A stretch of DNA of 64,000 bases, taken from NCBI GenBank assembly GCA_934718785.1, contig CAKVAF010000009.1, positions 1 to 64,000 on the forward strand, read 5' to 3'. The position numbers and the translations under genes are program-made. The DNA comes from an uncultured Campylobacter sp. (GTDB lineage: Bacteria; Campylobacterota; Campylobacteria; Campylobacterales; Campylobacteraceae). Below the pieces are notes generated by a model. It was not told where the DNA came from and did no database searches. It saw only the letters and a list, made by a program, of their open reading frames with translations. Positions 46,006-54,370 of this stretch are shown in pieces (within the stretch, counting starts at the first letter, position 1; each line of letters begins with the position of its first letter).

Positions 46006-46497
46006 ATGAAAAAATTTCTCTTAGTTTTTGTTGCAGTTTTTGCAATGATCATCAGTGGTTGTGCCTCTAAATCAGGCTCGACAACAGTTAGCGCAGACAG
46101 CTCTGCATCAGGTAGTAGCGGCGCATCAGGCGGTAGCGATACTTTTGGTGCTGGCTTAAATGCAGGTCTTGGCAAAGTCTATTTTGATTTTGACAAATAC
46201 AACATCAAAGCCGATATGCAATCAGTTGTTAGCTCAAACGCTGACATCCTAAAAGGACAAGCAGGCAACACTCAAATCACAGTTGAAGGAAACTGCGACG
46301 AGTGGGGAACTGATGAATACAACCAAGCTCTAGGCTTAAGAAGAGCAAATGCTGTTAAAAAAGCTCTCGTTACTTTAGGACTTGATGCAAATCAAATCGC
46401 TGTTAAAAGCTATGGCGAAACAAATCCAGTTTGCACCGAAAGAACTAAAGAATGCGACGCTTTAAATCGCCGCGCAGAAATCAAAGTAGGCTTTTAA
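46006..46497 (+). CDS. pal: Peptidoglycan-associated lipoprotein (Pal / Omp18)
   Basis: The 163-residue lipoprotein has the lipobox IISGC (Cys at about 19), a Ser/Gly-rich linker and an OmpA-like domain with VYFDFDKYNIK, ITVEGNCDEWGTDEYNQALGLRRANAVKKAL and NRRAEIKVGF. It ties the outer membrane to peptidoglycan and is a major Campylobacter antigen. AAAGGAAGTT precedes the ATG. Confidence 0.97.
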   Translation: MKKFLLVFVAVFAMIISGCASKSGSTTVSADSSASGSSGASGGSDTFGAGLNAGLGKVYFDFDKYNIKADMQSVVSSNADILKGQAGNTQITVEGNCDEWGTDEYNQALGLRRANAVKKALVTLGLDANQIAVKSYGETNPVCTERTKECDALNRRAEIKVGF

Positions 46498-46503
46498 TCT
46501 TCT

Positions 46504-47433
46504 ATGAAAAAACTACTTTTTATGGTAGCCCTTGTGGCTACCACTTCTTTAAACGCAGAAGTTTCAGCCTTTAACGCTGGAAATATGACAGGAAATTCTT
46601 ACGGACTCACCGCAAACGAGCAATTGCTTAAAGATAGATTAGATGAGCTTAACAATAATTATCTTCAAGCAGTCGCCAAAAACGATCAATTAAGCGAGCG
46701 CGTCGAAGGACTTACACAAAGCATTGAAGGCATAAATTCGCAATATGCCAAAAGCAATTCGAGATTATTTTCACTTGAAAGTAGCGAGCAAAATTTAAGC
46801 AGCGAGCTTCAAAGTCTGCGCGCCTATGTCGAAGAAAGCAGAGCCATTCAAGAGCGTAATAACAAGCAAATCAGGCAAGCTTTAAGCGAACTTTCATCCT
46901 TAATGCAAACTTATATCACAAACAAAGAAAGCAATGTATCTTTAAATTTAGAAGAAGCGCAAAAATTTGATTCTAATTCAAGTTTAAATTTAGATGAAAA
47001 TCAAAGCAAAGCAAATTTAAACTCCGATGAAAACAAAAGCGCAAATTTAACTCCAAAGTTTGATGAGTCGTGGAAAAAAAATGACTCAAAGAGTATTTTA
47101 GAAAGTGCGATAAAAGAATTTAATGCGAATAATTTAGAGCCTGCACAAGCTAAATTTGAATATCTGCTAGCTAAAAACTACCGCAAAGCGCGTGTCAATT
47201 TTTATCTGGGTGAAATCGAATACAAGCAAAAAAACTACGCAAAAGCTATCAACTACTACAAAGAAAGCGCAAATATCTACTCCAAGGGCGATCATATGCC
47301 CGTGCTTTTATACCACACCGCAATCAGCCTTGATAAAGTGGGCGATACAAAAGCAGCCAATGGCTTTTACAAAGCCTTAAAACAGCAGTATCCAAACACC
47401 CCACAAGCCAAAGCCGCACCAAATCGCAAATAA
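46504..47433 (+). CDS. cpoB: CpoB/YbgF-family TPR coordinator
   Basis: The 309-residue protein has a signal peptide (about 1-18), a coiled coil (about 37-130), an Asn/Ser-rich linker (about 140-190) with repeats of the form SLNLDEN, and three C-terminal TPRs ending in TKAANGFYKALKQQYPNTPQA. CpoB links Tol-Pal with cell-wall synthesis at division. It follows pal by six bases. Confidence 0.88.
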   Translation: MKKLLFMVALVATTSLNAEVSAFNAGNMTGNSYGLTANEQLLKDRLDELNNNYLQAVAKNDQLSERVEGLTQSIEGINSQYAKSNSRLFSLESSEQNLSSELQSLRAYVEESRAIQERNNKQIRQALSELSSLMQTYITNKESNVSLNLEEAQKFDSNSSLNLDENQSKANLNSDENKSANLTPKFDESWKKNDSKSILESAIKEFNANNLEPAQAKFEYLLAKNYRKARVNFYLGEIEYKQKNYAKAINYYKESANIYSKGDHMPVLLYHTAISLDKVGDTKAANGFYKALKQQYPNTPQAKAAPNRK

Positions 47434-47449
47434 ATTTAAAGGAGAAAAA

Positions 47450-48013
47450 ATGGCCATAGAAAAAAATAGCGTTGTTTCAATGTTTTATGAGCTTAAAGAC
47501 GCCAACACCGGCGAAGTTTTAGAATCAAATTTACACTCAGCCCCTGTATCTTTCATACTGGGTAAAAATCAAATTTTAGAAGGACTTGAAGAAGAAATCG
47601 CCAATCTTGATTGTCCCGCAGAAGCTGATATTATCGTTAAAAAGGACAAGGCTTTGGGCGATTATGATCAAAATGCGGTGCAAACCTTGCCAAAAGAGCA
47701 GTTTGCGGGCATTGACTTAAAGGTCGGTATGGAGCTTTTTGGCGAGGGCGAAGATGGCTCAAGCGTGCGCGTCATCGTCAAAGACATCAAAGATGATGAA
47801 GTGGTGATCGATTATAATCACCCTTATGCAGGCAGAGACTTGCTCTTTAGCCTTCATTTACTCGAGTCTCGCCCAGCCACCGAAGATGAAATTCTAACAG
47901 GAGTCATCGCAGGAAGCCATAGCTGCGGGTGCGGCGGACATGATGATGAAGAACATGGACATCATCATGGTGGCGGTTGTTGTGGCGGACATGGTGGATG
48001 TGGCTGCCATTAA
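47450..48013 (+). CDS. slyD: FKBP-type prolyl isomerase SlyD with metal-binding tail
   Basis: The 187-residue protein starts with the split FKBP domain (VSMFYELKDANTGEVLESN, FILGKNQILEGLEEEI) and the insert-in-flap domain (about 70-130). The last 35 residues are a Cys/His/Gly-rich tail (HSCGCGGHDDEEHGHHH and following), which in SlyD binds nickel, zinc and copper. It probably helps protein folding and nickel supply. Confidence 0.95.
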   Translation: MAIEKNSVVSMFYELKDANTGEVLESNLHSAPVSFILGKNQILEGLEEEIANLDCPAEADIIVKKDKALGDYDQNAVQTLPKEQFAGIDLKVGMELFGEGEDGSSVRVIVKDIKDDEVVIDYNHPYAGRDLLFSLHLLESRPATEDEILTGVIAGSHSCGCGGHDDEEHGHHHGGGCCGGHGGCGCH

Positions 48014-48058
48014 TGCAAAATAGAATTTTATAGAAGTTTAAATTTATAAATTTTATGA

Positions 48059-48193
48059 TTATGTAGTAATTGCTAAATTTGTGAGATATTCAATCTTGCT
48101 GATTTGTTGCAAGTGCGAATACTGCGTGACACCATAATTTAAGCAACTTTTGGCTAAGTGTTGAAAGTTTAAACGCGAGATGCTTTCGCCCAT
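48059..48193 (-). CDS. Possible ORF remnant (44 aa) inside the slyD-fabD gap
   Basis: The minus strand has an open 44-codon frame with a natural-looking composition (MGESISRLNFQ..LNYGVTQYSHLQQISKIEYL) and no ribosome-binding site. I do not recognise it. Part of it overlaps the left arm of the long palindrome, so it may belong to a decayed element rather than be an active gene. Confidence 0.2.
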   Translation of the reverse strand: MGESISRLNFQHLAKSCLNYGVTQYSHLQQISKIEYLTNLAITT

Positions 48194-48280
48194 TAGAAAA
48201 AAATACGTCAGTATTTTAAGTTTCTAATGTGGCGAACCGCATTGAGAGTTTAAAGCTTTCATAAACTTAGCTTTAAATTT
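48140..48280. repeat. Long imperfect palindrome (about 140 bp) between slyD and fabD
   Basis: The centre is CATTAGAAA, AAAATAC, GTCA, GTATTTT, TTTCTAATG (48191-48229). The pairing continues outward through TTCGCC/GGCGAA, GATGC/GCAT, GTTTAAA/TTTAAAG and GCTAAGT/ACTTAGC to about 48280, with mismatches. As RNA it would fold into one long stem. It resembles a MITE or a mobile hairpin element. The 313-base gap holds no other gene apart from the doubtful 44-codon frame. Confidence 0.6.
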
Positions 48281-48326
48281 AATTAAAATTCGATAAATTT
48301 AAAAATTTTTAAACCAAAGAAAAACA

Positions 48327-49253
48327 ATGAAAAAACTAGGCTTTATCTTCACAGGACAGGGCGCGCAGGCTCTTAATATGGGCAAAAGTTTTTATGAAAA
48401 CTGCGCGAAATCAAAAGAGCTTTTAGAAAATGCCAGCGAGCATTGCAAAATCAATTTTAAAGCCCTATTATTTAGCGAAAATGAGAATTTAAACAAAAGC
48501 GAATTCACACAACCTGCTGTCATGCTTGCTTCTTTAATGGCGTTTTTAGCTTTTAATGAAACCATGCAAATCAAGGCTCAAATTGCCTTGGGGCATTCTT
48601 TGGGCGAGTTTTCAGCCCTAGCAGTGCGCGCTGGGCTAAATTATCTTGACGCGCTTTTGCTCGTGCATAAACGCGGGCAATTCATGCAAGAAGCGTGCAA
48701 AGACCTAGACGCAGGGATGATGGTGGTGCTTGGCTTAGATGATTTTAAGGCTGAAGCACTTTGCAAAGAAGCGCAAGTAAAGGGGCTTCAAATTTATGCG
48801 GCAAATTACAACTGCGATGGGCAAATCGTCATCGCAGGGCTTAAAAAGGACTTGCAAGCCAGCGAAGCAGCCTTTAAAGAAGCAGGCGCAAAGCGCGCTA
48901 TGCTTTTGAATATGAATGTCGCCAGCCACTGCCCGCTTTTAGAGCCTGCAAGCCTTAAGCTTAAGGGACTTTTAGAGCCTATTTTAAGCGAGAATTTTCA
49001 AAGCGTGATTTCAAACGCCACTGCGAAGCCTTACAGCAGTAAAGAAGAAGCGCTCGATCTTTTGCCAAAGCAACTCACCTCGCCCGTGCTTTACAAACAA
49101 AGCATTTTAGGCGTGCAAGATAGCGTGGATGCTTTCGTCGAATTTGGCTTTAATACCCTTAGCAATCTTAATAAAAAAATCACTCAAAAGCCTAGTTTCG
49201 CGCTTTTAAATATGCAAGATATTGAAAATTTAGTCAAAGAACTTGAAGGATAA
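48327..49253 (+). CDS. fabD: Malonyl-CoA:ACP transacylase
   Basis: The 308-residue enzyme loads malonyl groups onto acyl carrier protein. It has FTGQGAQALNMGK, the nucleophile motif ALGHSLGEFSAL (Ser at about 92), RGQFMQEA with the binding Arg, and MNVASHCPLL with the catalytic His. mtnN follows after three bases. Confidence 0.96.
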   Translation: MKKLGFIFTGQGAQALNMGKSFYENCAKSKELLENASEHCKINFKALLFSENENLNKSEFTQPAVMLASLMAFLAFNETMQIKAQIALGHSLGEFSALAVRAGLNYLDALLLVHKRGQFMQEACKDLDAGMMVVLGLDDFKAEALCKEAQVKGLQIYAANYNCDGQIVIAGLKKDLQASEAAFKEAGAKRAMLLNMNVASHCPLLEPASLKLKGLLEPILSENFQSVISNATAKPYSSKEEALDLLPKQLTSPVLYKQSILGVQDSVDAFVEFGFNTLSNLNKKITQKPSFALLNMQDIENLVKELEG

Positions 49254-49256
49254 AGA

Positions 49257-49946
49257 ATGAAAATAGCCATTTTAGGTGCAATGCCTGAGGAAATCACCCC
49301 ACTTTTAGAGACTTTAAAAAGCTATGAAAAGCACGAATTAGCCAATAATACCTACTACAGCGCTAAATTTAAAGAACACGACTTAATCATCGCGTATTCA
49401 AAAATCGGCAAGGTCAATTCCACGCTTAGTGCTTCTTTAATGATAGAGCATTTTAAGGCGCAGACCTTGCTTTTTACAGGTGTTGCAGGAGCTTTTAATC
49501 CTAATTTAAAAATAGGCGATTTACTTTGTGCGACCAAGCTTTGTCAATATGATTTGGATATCACGGCTTTTGGACATCCTTTGGGCTTTGTGCCGGGCAA
49601 TGAAATTTTTGTAAAAACGGATGAAAAGCTTAACGAGCTGGCTAAAAAAGTAGCTAGCGAACTTGGCGTGAAGCTAAATTTTGGCATTATTGCAACGGGT
49701 GATGAGTTTATTTGCGATGAAGCTAAAAAGCAAAAGATAAGAGCCGAGTTTAACGCCGATGCTTGCGAGATGGAGGGAGCTAGCGTAGCCCTAGTTTGCG
49801 ACGCGCTTAAAGTGCCTTGCTTTATCTTGCGCGCGATGAGTGATGAAGCGGGCGAAAAGGCTGAGTTTGACTTTGATGAGTTTGTCATTAAAAGTGCTAA
49901 AATTTCGGCAAATTTCGTGCTTAAAATGTGTGAGCATTTGAAATAA
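49257..49946 (+). CDS. mtnN: 5'-methylthioadenosine/S-adenosylhomocysteine nucleosidase
   Basis: The 229-residue enzyme begins KIAILGAMPEEI and has FTGVAGAFNP, TGDEFI, DACEMEGASVA with the catalytic Glu, and RAMSDEA with the catalytic Asp. It recycles MTA and SAH, makes the autoinducer-2 precursor and, in Campylobacterota, acts in the futalosine menaquinone route. Confidence 0.96.
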   Translation: MKIAILGAMPEEITPLLETLKSYEKHELANNTYYSAKFKEHDLIIAYSKIGKVNSTLSASLMIEHFKAQTLLFTGVAGAFNPNLKIGDLLCATKLCQYDLDITAFGHPLGFVPGNEIFVKTDEKLNELAKKVASELGVKLNFGIIATGDEFICDEAKKQKIRAEFNADACEMEGASVALVCDALKVPCFILRAMSDEAGEKAEFDFDEFVIKSAKISANFVLKMCEHLK

Positions 49947-49959
49947 TTTTGGGGCAAAA

Positions 49960-50715
49960 ATGATTGATTTAAGCAAAAAGCTCATCCGCCAAGTCGCGCG
50001 CGCAAATGCTGAGTTTAAGCTCATTGAAGAGGGCGATAGAGTGCTTTTAGGACTGAGCGGGGGCAAGGATTCGCTAGCTCTAGCACATCTTTTAAAAAGA
50101 ATGCAATCTCACGCGCCCTTTAAATTCGAGTTTGAAGCAGCGACTTTGAGTTACGGTATGGGCGAGGATTATTCGCATTTGCACGCACACTGTGAAGAAC
50201 ACGCCATTATGCATAGCATTATTGATTCAAATATCTATGAAATCAGCGAAGATAGCATTCGTAAAAATTCCAGTTTTTGCAGCTTTTTTTCAAGAATGCG
50301 CCGCGGCGCACTTTACAGCTACGCGCTTGAAAAGGGCTTTAATAAACTTGCTATCGCTCATCATCTTGATGATGCGGCGGAGAGCTTTTTTATGAACTTC
50401 ATTCACAACGGCGCGCTAAGAAGTCTCGCGCCCATTTACAAGAGCAAGCGCGGTATTACTGTCATTCGCCCGCTCATTTTCGTGCGCGAAAGACAGCTAA
50501 AAGAAAACGCACTTAAAAACGCGCTTCAAGTCATAGGCAACGAATTTTGCCCGGGTATGAGGCTAAGCGAAAAAAATGTCAAATTTCCCCACGCCAGAGA
50601 AGAGGCTAAAAAAATGCTAGCCAATTTAGAGCGGCAAAATCCTAAGCTTTTTACCAGCCTAAAAACTGCTTTTTCAAATATACACAATGAAAGCTTTTTT
50701 AGCCGCGGGGCGTGA
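49960..50715 (+). CDS. ttcA: TtcA-like PP-loop tRNA-thiolation protein with reduced Cys set
   Basis: The 251-residue protein has the PP-loop LSGGKDSLA (32-40) and the TtcA segment SRMRRGALY (111-119), followed by LAIAHHLDDAAESFFMN. TtcA thiolates cytidine 32 of tRNA with a 4Fe-4S cluster held by a CxxC pair and a later Cys. Here the pair reads CSFF (107-110), so the second Cys is Phe; C197 remains. The C. jejuni gene at this place is Cj0118. The cluster, and hence the reaction, may differ from E. coli TtcA. Confidence 0.8.
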   Translation: MIDLSKKLIRQVARANAEFKLIEEGDRVLLGLSGGKDSLALAHLLKRMQSHAPFKFEFEAATLSYGMGEDYSHLHAHCEEHAIMHSIIDSNIYEISEDSIRKNSSFCSFFSRMRRGALYSYALEKGFNKLAIAHHLDDAAESFFMNFIHNGALRSLAPIYKSKRGITVIRPLIFVRERQLKENALKNALQVIGNEFCPGMRLSEKNVKFPHAREEAKKMLANLERQNPKLFTSLKTAFSNIHNESFFSRGA

Positions 50716-50739
50716 AATTTAGATACTTTTTTAAATTTA

Positions 50740-51110
50740 AAAAAAGCTGTCATTGTGAGTGTAGCGAAGCAATTTATAATTTAATGCTAAAGCCCATTTT
50801 TAGATTATCACGTCTTGAGCGCGTTAAGTCTTGTAATGACAGGGTTTTGGGTTTATAAATTTGTGAATTGCCACGAAAATCCTTACGAATTTTCTCGCAA
50901 TGACTGCACGAAAGTGCGTCATTGTAAATGGGCTTGTCCTCGTGGTAATTCATAATTTGCGCAGCTGTTTTCGTCATTGCGAGAATGCGAAGCATTCGCG
51001 GCAATCTAAAATGAAATTTAAAAAAACTTCTAAACAAAGAAGTGAATTTTAAAAGGAATTTAAATCGCGTCATTGCAAGCGTGTTTGAGCGCGTGGCAAT
51101 CAATTTTAAA
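50740..51110. repeat. Cluster of CATTGC/GCAAT palindromic repeats
   Basis: The 606-base gap after ttcA holds no credible gene. It carries at least five units built on GTCATTG..GCAAT(C/T): near 50747-50771, 50861-50912, 50918-50955, 50976-51007 and 51066-51103. Several are self-complementary (for instance GAATGCGAAGCATTC inside the fourth). Such dispersed palindromes are common in several bacterial genomes. From 51110 to 51321 there is AT-rich DNA with the promoter region of the next gene. Confidence 0.7.
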
Positions 51111-51321
51111 TTTGAATATTTTAGAATAAGTTAAGATTTTTTTAAGAATATTAAATTGATTTTTAAGTTTTTTGTTGTTAAAATGCAGATAATATATCAA
51201 AAAGTTGATACAAAAATACTTGAATGGATATGACACAATAAAGATTGCTTGAGAGATGAATTTTTGAGATTTTAAATTCTAAAAGCAAATTTTAAAATGA
51301 ATTAAATTTAAAGGAAAAAAT

Positions 51322-51837
51322 TTGAAAAAAGCCTTAATTATCGTGGATTTTCAAAATGATTTTATAGATGGTTCTTTAGGTTTTAAAAAGGCTAAAAGCA
51401 TTGAAAATTCGGTGTTTGAGCTTTGCAAGGGCTTTGATGGGGATTTGATTTTTACCTTGGATACTCATTTTAAGGATTATCTAAGCACGAAAGAAGGTCT
51501 AAATCTGCCTATAATGCATTGTCAAAAGCTCACGCAAGGCTGGCAAATCAATGATAAAATCAAGCCTTTTTTAAAAAATGCGGTAAAAATCTTTGAAAAA
51601 TCAAGTTTTGGCAGCCTTGAGCTTGCGCAGTTTTTAAAAGAGCAAGATTATGATGAGCTTCATTTTGCAGGGCTTGTCTCGCACATTTGCGTTTTTCACA
51701 ATATCATTTTAGCCTTTAATGCCCTGCCTAATGCAAAGCTTATTTTACACAAAAACGCCACCGCTAGCTTTGATGAAGCCTTGCAAAATCACGCTTACGA
51801 GCTTTTAAAAGCCTTTTGGGTCGAGCTTAGAGAATAA
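51322..51837 (+). CDS. Isochorismatase/nicotinamidase-family cysteine hydrolase
   Basis: The 171-residue protein has the family triad: Asp9 in IIVDFQNDF, Lys93 in FEKSSFGS and Cys123 in LVSHICV. DTHFKDY (48-54) corresponds to the metal site of nicotinamidases. It may deamidate nicotinamide for NAD salvage, as PncA does, but other amides are possible. The start is a TTG at 51322 with AAAGGAAAAAA before it. Confidence 0.8.
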   Translation: MKKALIIVDFQNDFIDGSLGFKKAKSIENSVFELCKGFDGDLIFTLDTHFKDYLSTKEGLNLPIMHCQKLTQGWQINDKIKPFLKNAVKIFEKSSFGSLELAQFLKEQDYDELHFAGLVSHICVFHNIILAFNALPNAKLILHKNATASFDEALQNHAYELLKAFWVELRE

Positions 51838-52076
51838 ATTCTAAAAACAATTTTGCTTCATCTCAAGCTATAAGCCACTCAATAACTTCTAAATTCTCAT
51901 TTCTTTTGTCTTTAAAATTAAATCAATTTACTCGCGCCTTTTATCATTTCACGCCATAAAACTTAATTTTAGCTTAAAATTAAGTTTTATTGACAGGGGG
52001 CATTGATATAATTACAAAACTTTTCTAAGTAAATTTTATCGTTTATTTATAAAATTATTCAATTCAAAGGAGAAAA

Positions 52077-52259
52077 ATGAAAAAATTAGTTTTAGCTTTG
52101 CTTTTAGGGGTCAGTGTGGCGAGTATGGCACGAATTATTGAGGAAAATAAGTGCTACTATGAAAAAGACTATCAAGAGCAAATGCGATGCTATCAAGAAT
52201 TACAGTTAGAACAACAAAGGCGAATGCAACAACGACAAATGCGACTGTATGGTTACTAG
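52077..52259 (+). CDS. Small secreted Gln-rich protein, likely truncated
   Basis: The 60-residue frame has a signal peptide (about 1-18) and a short mature part rich in Gln, Arg and Tyr (CYYEKDYQEQMRCYQELQ). CAAAGGAGAAA gives a strong ribosome-binding site, and GATATAATTAC upstream (about 52008) looks like a promoter. A Sel1-repeat tail lies just downstream in another register, so this may be the surviving start of a longer Cys-rich protein. Confidence 0.55.
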   Translation: MKKLVLALLLGVSVASMARIIEENKCYYEKDYQEQMRCYQELQLEQQRRMQQRQMRLYGY

Positions 52260-52312
52260 TCTTTGCATTCAAATCTAGTAAAAAGTGCTTCAAATTGACC
52301 AAGATTTGAAGC

Positions 52313-52390
52313 ACGGAAAGTTTTATAAGAAAGCTTGCGATTTGGGCGATCAGCAAGGTTGTGATAGATACAGGGCTTTAAATCAATGAA
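52313..52390 (+). pseudogene. C-terminal fragment of a Sel1-repeat (Hcp-like) protein
   Basis: The frame reads FYKKACDLGDQQGCDRYRAL and stops at 52388-52390. This is the typical last Sel1/TPR-like repeat with paired Cys of Helicobacter and Campylobacter Hcp proteins. No start belongs to it. It is separated by about 50 bases from the secreted small protein, which may be its former N-terminus. The rest of the 425-base gap to fliF is AT-rich non-coding DNA. Confidence 0.6.
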
Positions 52391-52643
52391 AATTTATCTC
52401 AATTTTTTAAGCCTTGTGGCTGGAAAATGAGTCGATTTTACAAATTTAAATCATCAATTTATAAATTTCAAGTTTCAAAAAATCTAAATTTAAAAAAATA
52501 ATTTGCAAAAATTCACAAAAAATTCTAAAAAATTTTTATAACAAAATTATAAAATTTCACAAAAATTTATAAAATCAGGGTTTAAATCTCAAATTTTTTA
52601 AGATTTTTCGCTAAAAAATAGCTGAAAAATTGCTTAAAAAGTG

Positions 52644-52649
52644 TATAAT
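52644..52649 (+). promoter_or_regulatory. -10 box before fliF
   Basis: GTGTATAATAATG holds a perfect TATAAT 36 bases before the fliF ATG, with T-rich DNA upstream. It fits sigma-70 control of the early flagellar operon. Confidence 0.6.
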
Positions 52650-52684
52650 AATGCAAAATTTAAGCAATTTTTAGGAAAGGTTGA

Positions 52685-54370
52685 ATGGAAGAGTTTAAAA
52701 ATATGCTCCATCAAGTGGGGCAGCTTTATCAAAATCTCACCAAAAAACAACGCATTGTCATCGCCGCTTCTATCGTCGTTGTCATCGCCTTTTTGGTCTT
52801 TTTGGCACTTTATTATAAGGGAAGCTCGAGTAATACTTCTTCTTATGCGACTTTAGTGGATAATATCAATCCAGCCGACGCTGCTGCTGTGGTGGCTAAG
52901 CTTGAGCAAAGTGGCGTGCCTTATACGCTTGAAAATGAAAGAACAATCAAAGTCCCACAAGATCAAGTCGCAAGACAAAGAATGGCCATTGCAAGCGATG
53001 GGCTTATTAAAGACAACCGCATGGGCTTTGAAATCTTTGATACACAAATTTTTGGCGCGACTAAAGAAGATGAGAGAATTCGTGCTTTAAGAGCCTTGCA
53101 AGGCGAGCTTTCAAGAAGTATTGAGTCCTTAGAGCCTATACAAAGTGCAAATGTGCTGCTTGCCATTCCTAAAGAGACGGTTTTTGTGCAGTCTCAGGTG
53201 CCTCCGACAGCTTCTGTTGTCGTGGCGATTAAAGATGGGCTAAAGCTTAACACTAAGCAAATTGATGGCATTAAAAGTATCGTCGCAGCGGCTATCCCGC
53301 GCCTTACAAAAGAAAATGTGAAAATCACTGACAGCAAAGGCACACCGCTGAATGAAGAAGAAGCCTATGAGAGCGATTTAATACAAGCGCAAATCAAATA
53401 TAAAAGAGACCATGAAAGCGAGCTTGAGCAAAAGATTTTAAACACGCTTACGCCAATTGTAGGTGTGGGCAAAGTCGTGGCTAATGTCAATATCGACTAT
53501 GACTTTTCTAAAATGCAATCACAAAGTGAAATTTATGATCCAAACACAGTCGTTAGAAGCGAGCAGACTTTAAATGAAGAAAGTCAAGGGCGCAAAGATC
53601 CAGCCACACAAGGTGTGCCGGGCGCTGTGAGTAATATAGGACCTATTGAGGGTTTGAGCGGGGATGGCGCAACCGAGTGGCATAAGAAAAATCAAGTTAC
53701 AACAAACAATGAAATTTCAAAAACCGTAACCAATAAAACAAAAGCTTTCGCCACACCTGAGAGAATCACAGCAACTGTTATGATTGATGGCAAATATCAA
53801 GAAAGGCTTCATGAAAATGGCGATAAGGTCGTTGATTATGTGCCTTTGCCAGCAGATGAGCTTCAAAAAATACAAGCTGCCGTGCAAGGAACCATAGGCT
53901 TTAATGTGGCGCGTGGCGATACAGTCAGTGTCAATAATATACAATTTAAGACTCTGGATGTCAAAGTCGAAAGTCAGGTTAAGACCTTTTACAACCGCTT
54001 TATCGAGCCTTTTATCCCGCCTGCTAAGTATATCATCGCGGCGATTTTGCTCTTTATCTTTTACAAAAAGGTCATCGCGCCATTTACGCAAAAAATGCTT
54101 GCAGATGTCGAAGCAGCCGAGCTTGAAGAGCAAAAAGAAGCGGGCATTATCGATGATGCTGAAGATGCGTTGGAGAAATTCAATGCGGCTAGAAAAAGAG
54201 TTGAGGAACAACTTGGCTTTGGCGAAGGTATCAATGAAGATGCGCTACAATATGATGTCTTACTTGAAAAGCTCAAGGCTTTAGTGAGCGATAAAAGCGA
54301 AGAAGTCGCTGCTTTGCTTCAAACCTTAGTCGAAAACGACACCGACTATAACGAGCATAAGGATTTATAA
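52685..54370 (+). CDS. fliF: Flagellar MS-ring protein
   Basis: The 561-residue protein has two membrane spans (about 28-46 and 440-458) that bracket the ring-building periplasmic part. Conserved segments include GLIKDNRMGFEIFD, LARSIESLEPI-like ELSRSIESLEPIQSANV, and the C-terminal cytoplasmic tail that binds FliG. It seeds the flagellar basal body. The gene starts fliF-fliG-fliH-dxs. Confidence 0.97.
   Translation: MEEFKNMLHQVGQLYQNLTKKQRIVIAASIVVVIAFLVFLALYYKGSSSNTSSYATLVDNINPADAAAVVAKLEQSGVPYTLENERTIKVPQDQVARQRMAIASDGLIKDNRMGFEIFDTQIFGATKEDERIRALRALQGELSRSIESLEPIQSANVLLAIPKETVFVQSQVPPTASVVVAIKDGLKLNTKQIDGIKSIVAAAIPRLTKENVKITDSKGTPLNEEEAYESDLIQAQIKYKRDHESELEQKILNTLTPIVGVGKVVANVNIDYDFSKMQSQSEIYDPNTVVRSEQTLNEESQGRKDPATQGVPGAVSNIGPIEGLSGDGATEWHKKNQVTTNNEISKTVTNKTKAFATPERITATVMIDGKYQERLHENGDKVVDYVPLPADELQKIQAAVQGTIGFNVARGDTVSVNNIQFKTLDVKVESQVKTFYNRFIEPFIPPAKYIIAAILLFIFYKKVIAPFTQKMLADVEAAELEEQKEAGIIDDAEDALEKFNAARKRVEEQLGFGEGINEDALQYDVLLEKLKALVSDKSEEVAALLQTLVENDTDYNEHKDL

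Noticed and set aside
50774-51103. 109-residue minus-strand frame after ttcA
   Set aside because: It consists of the CATTGC repeats read through; no conserved protein features.
50740-51110. CRISPR array
   Set aside because: The repeated units vary in sequence, spacing and orientation, are self-complementary, and have no regular spacers.
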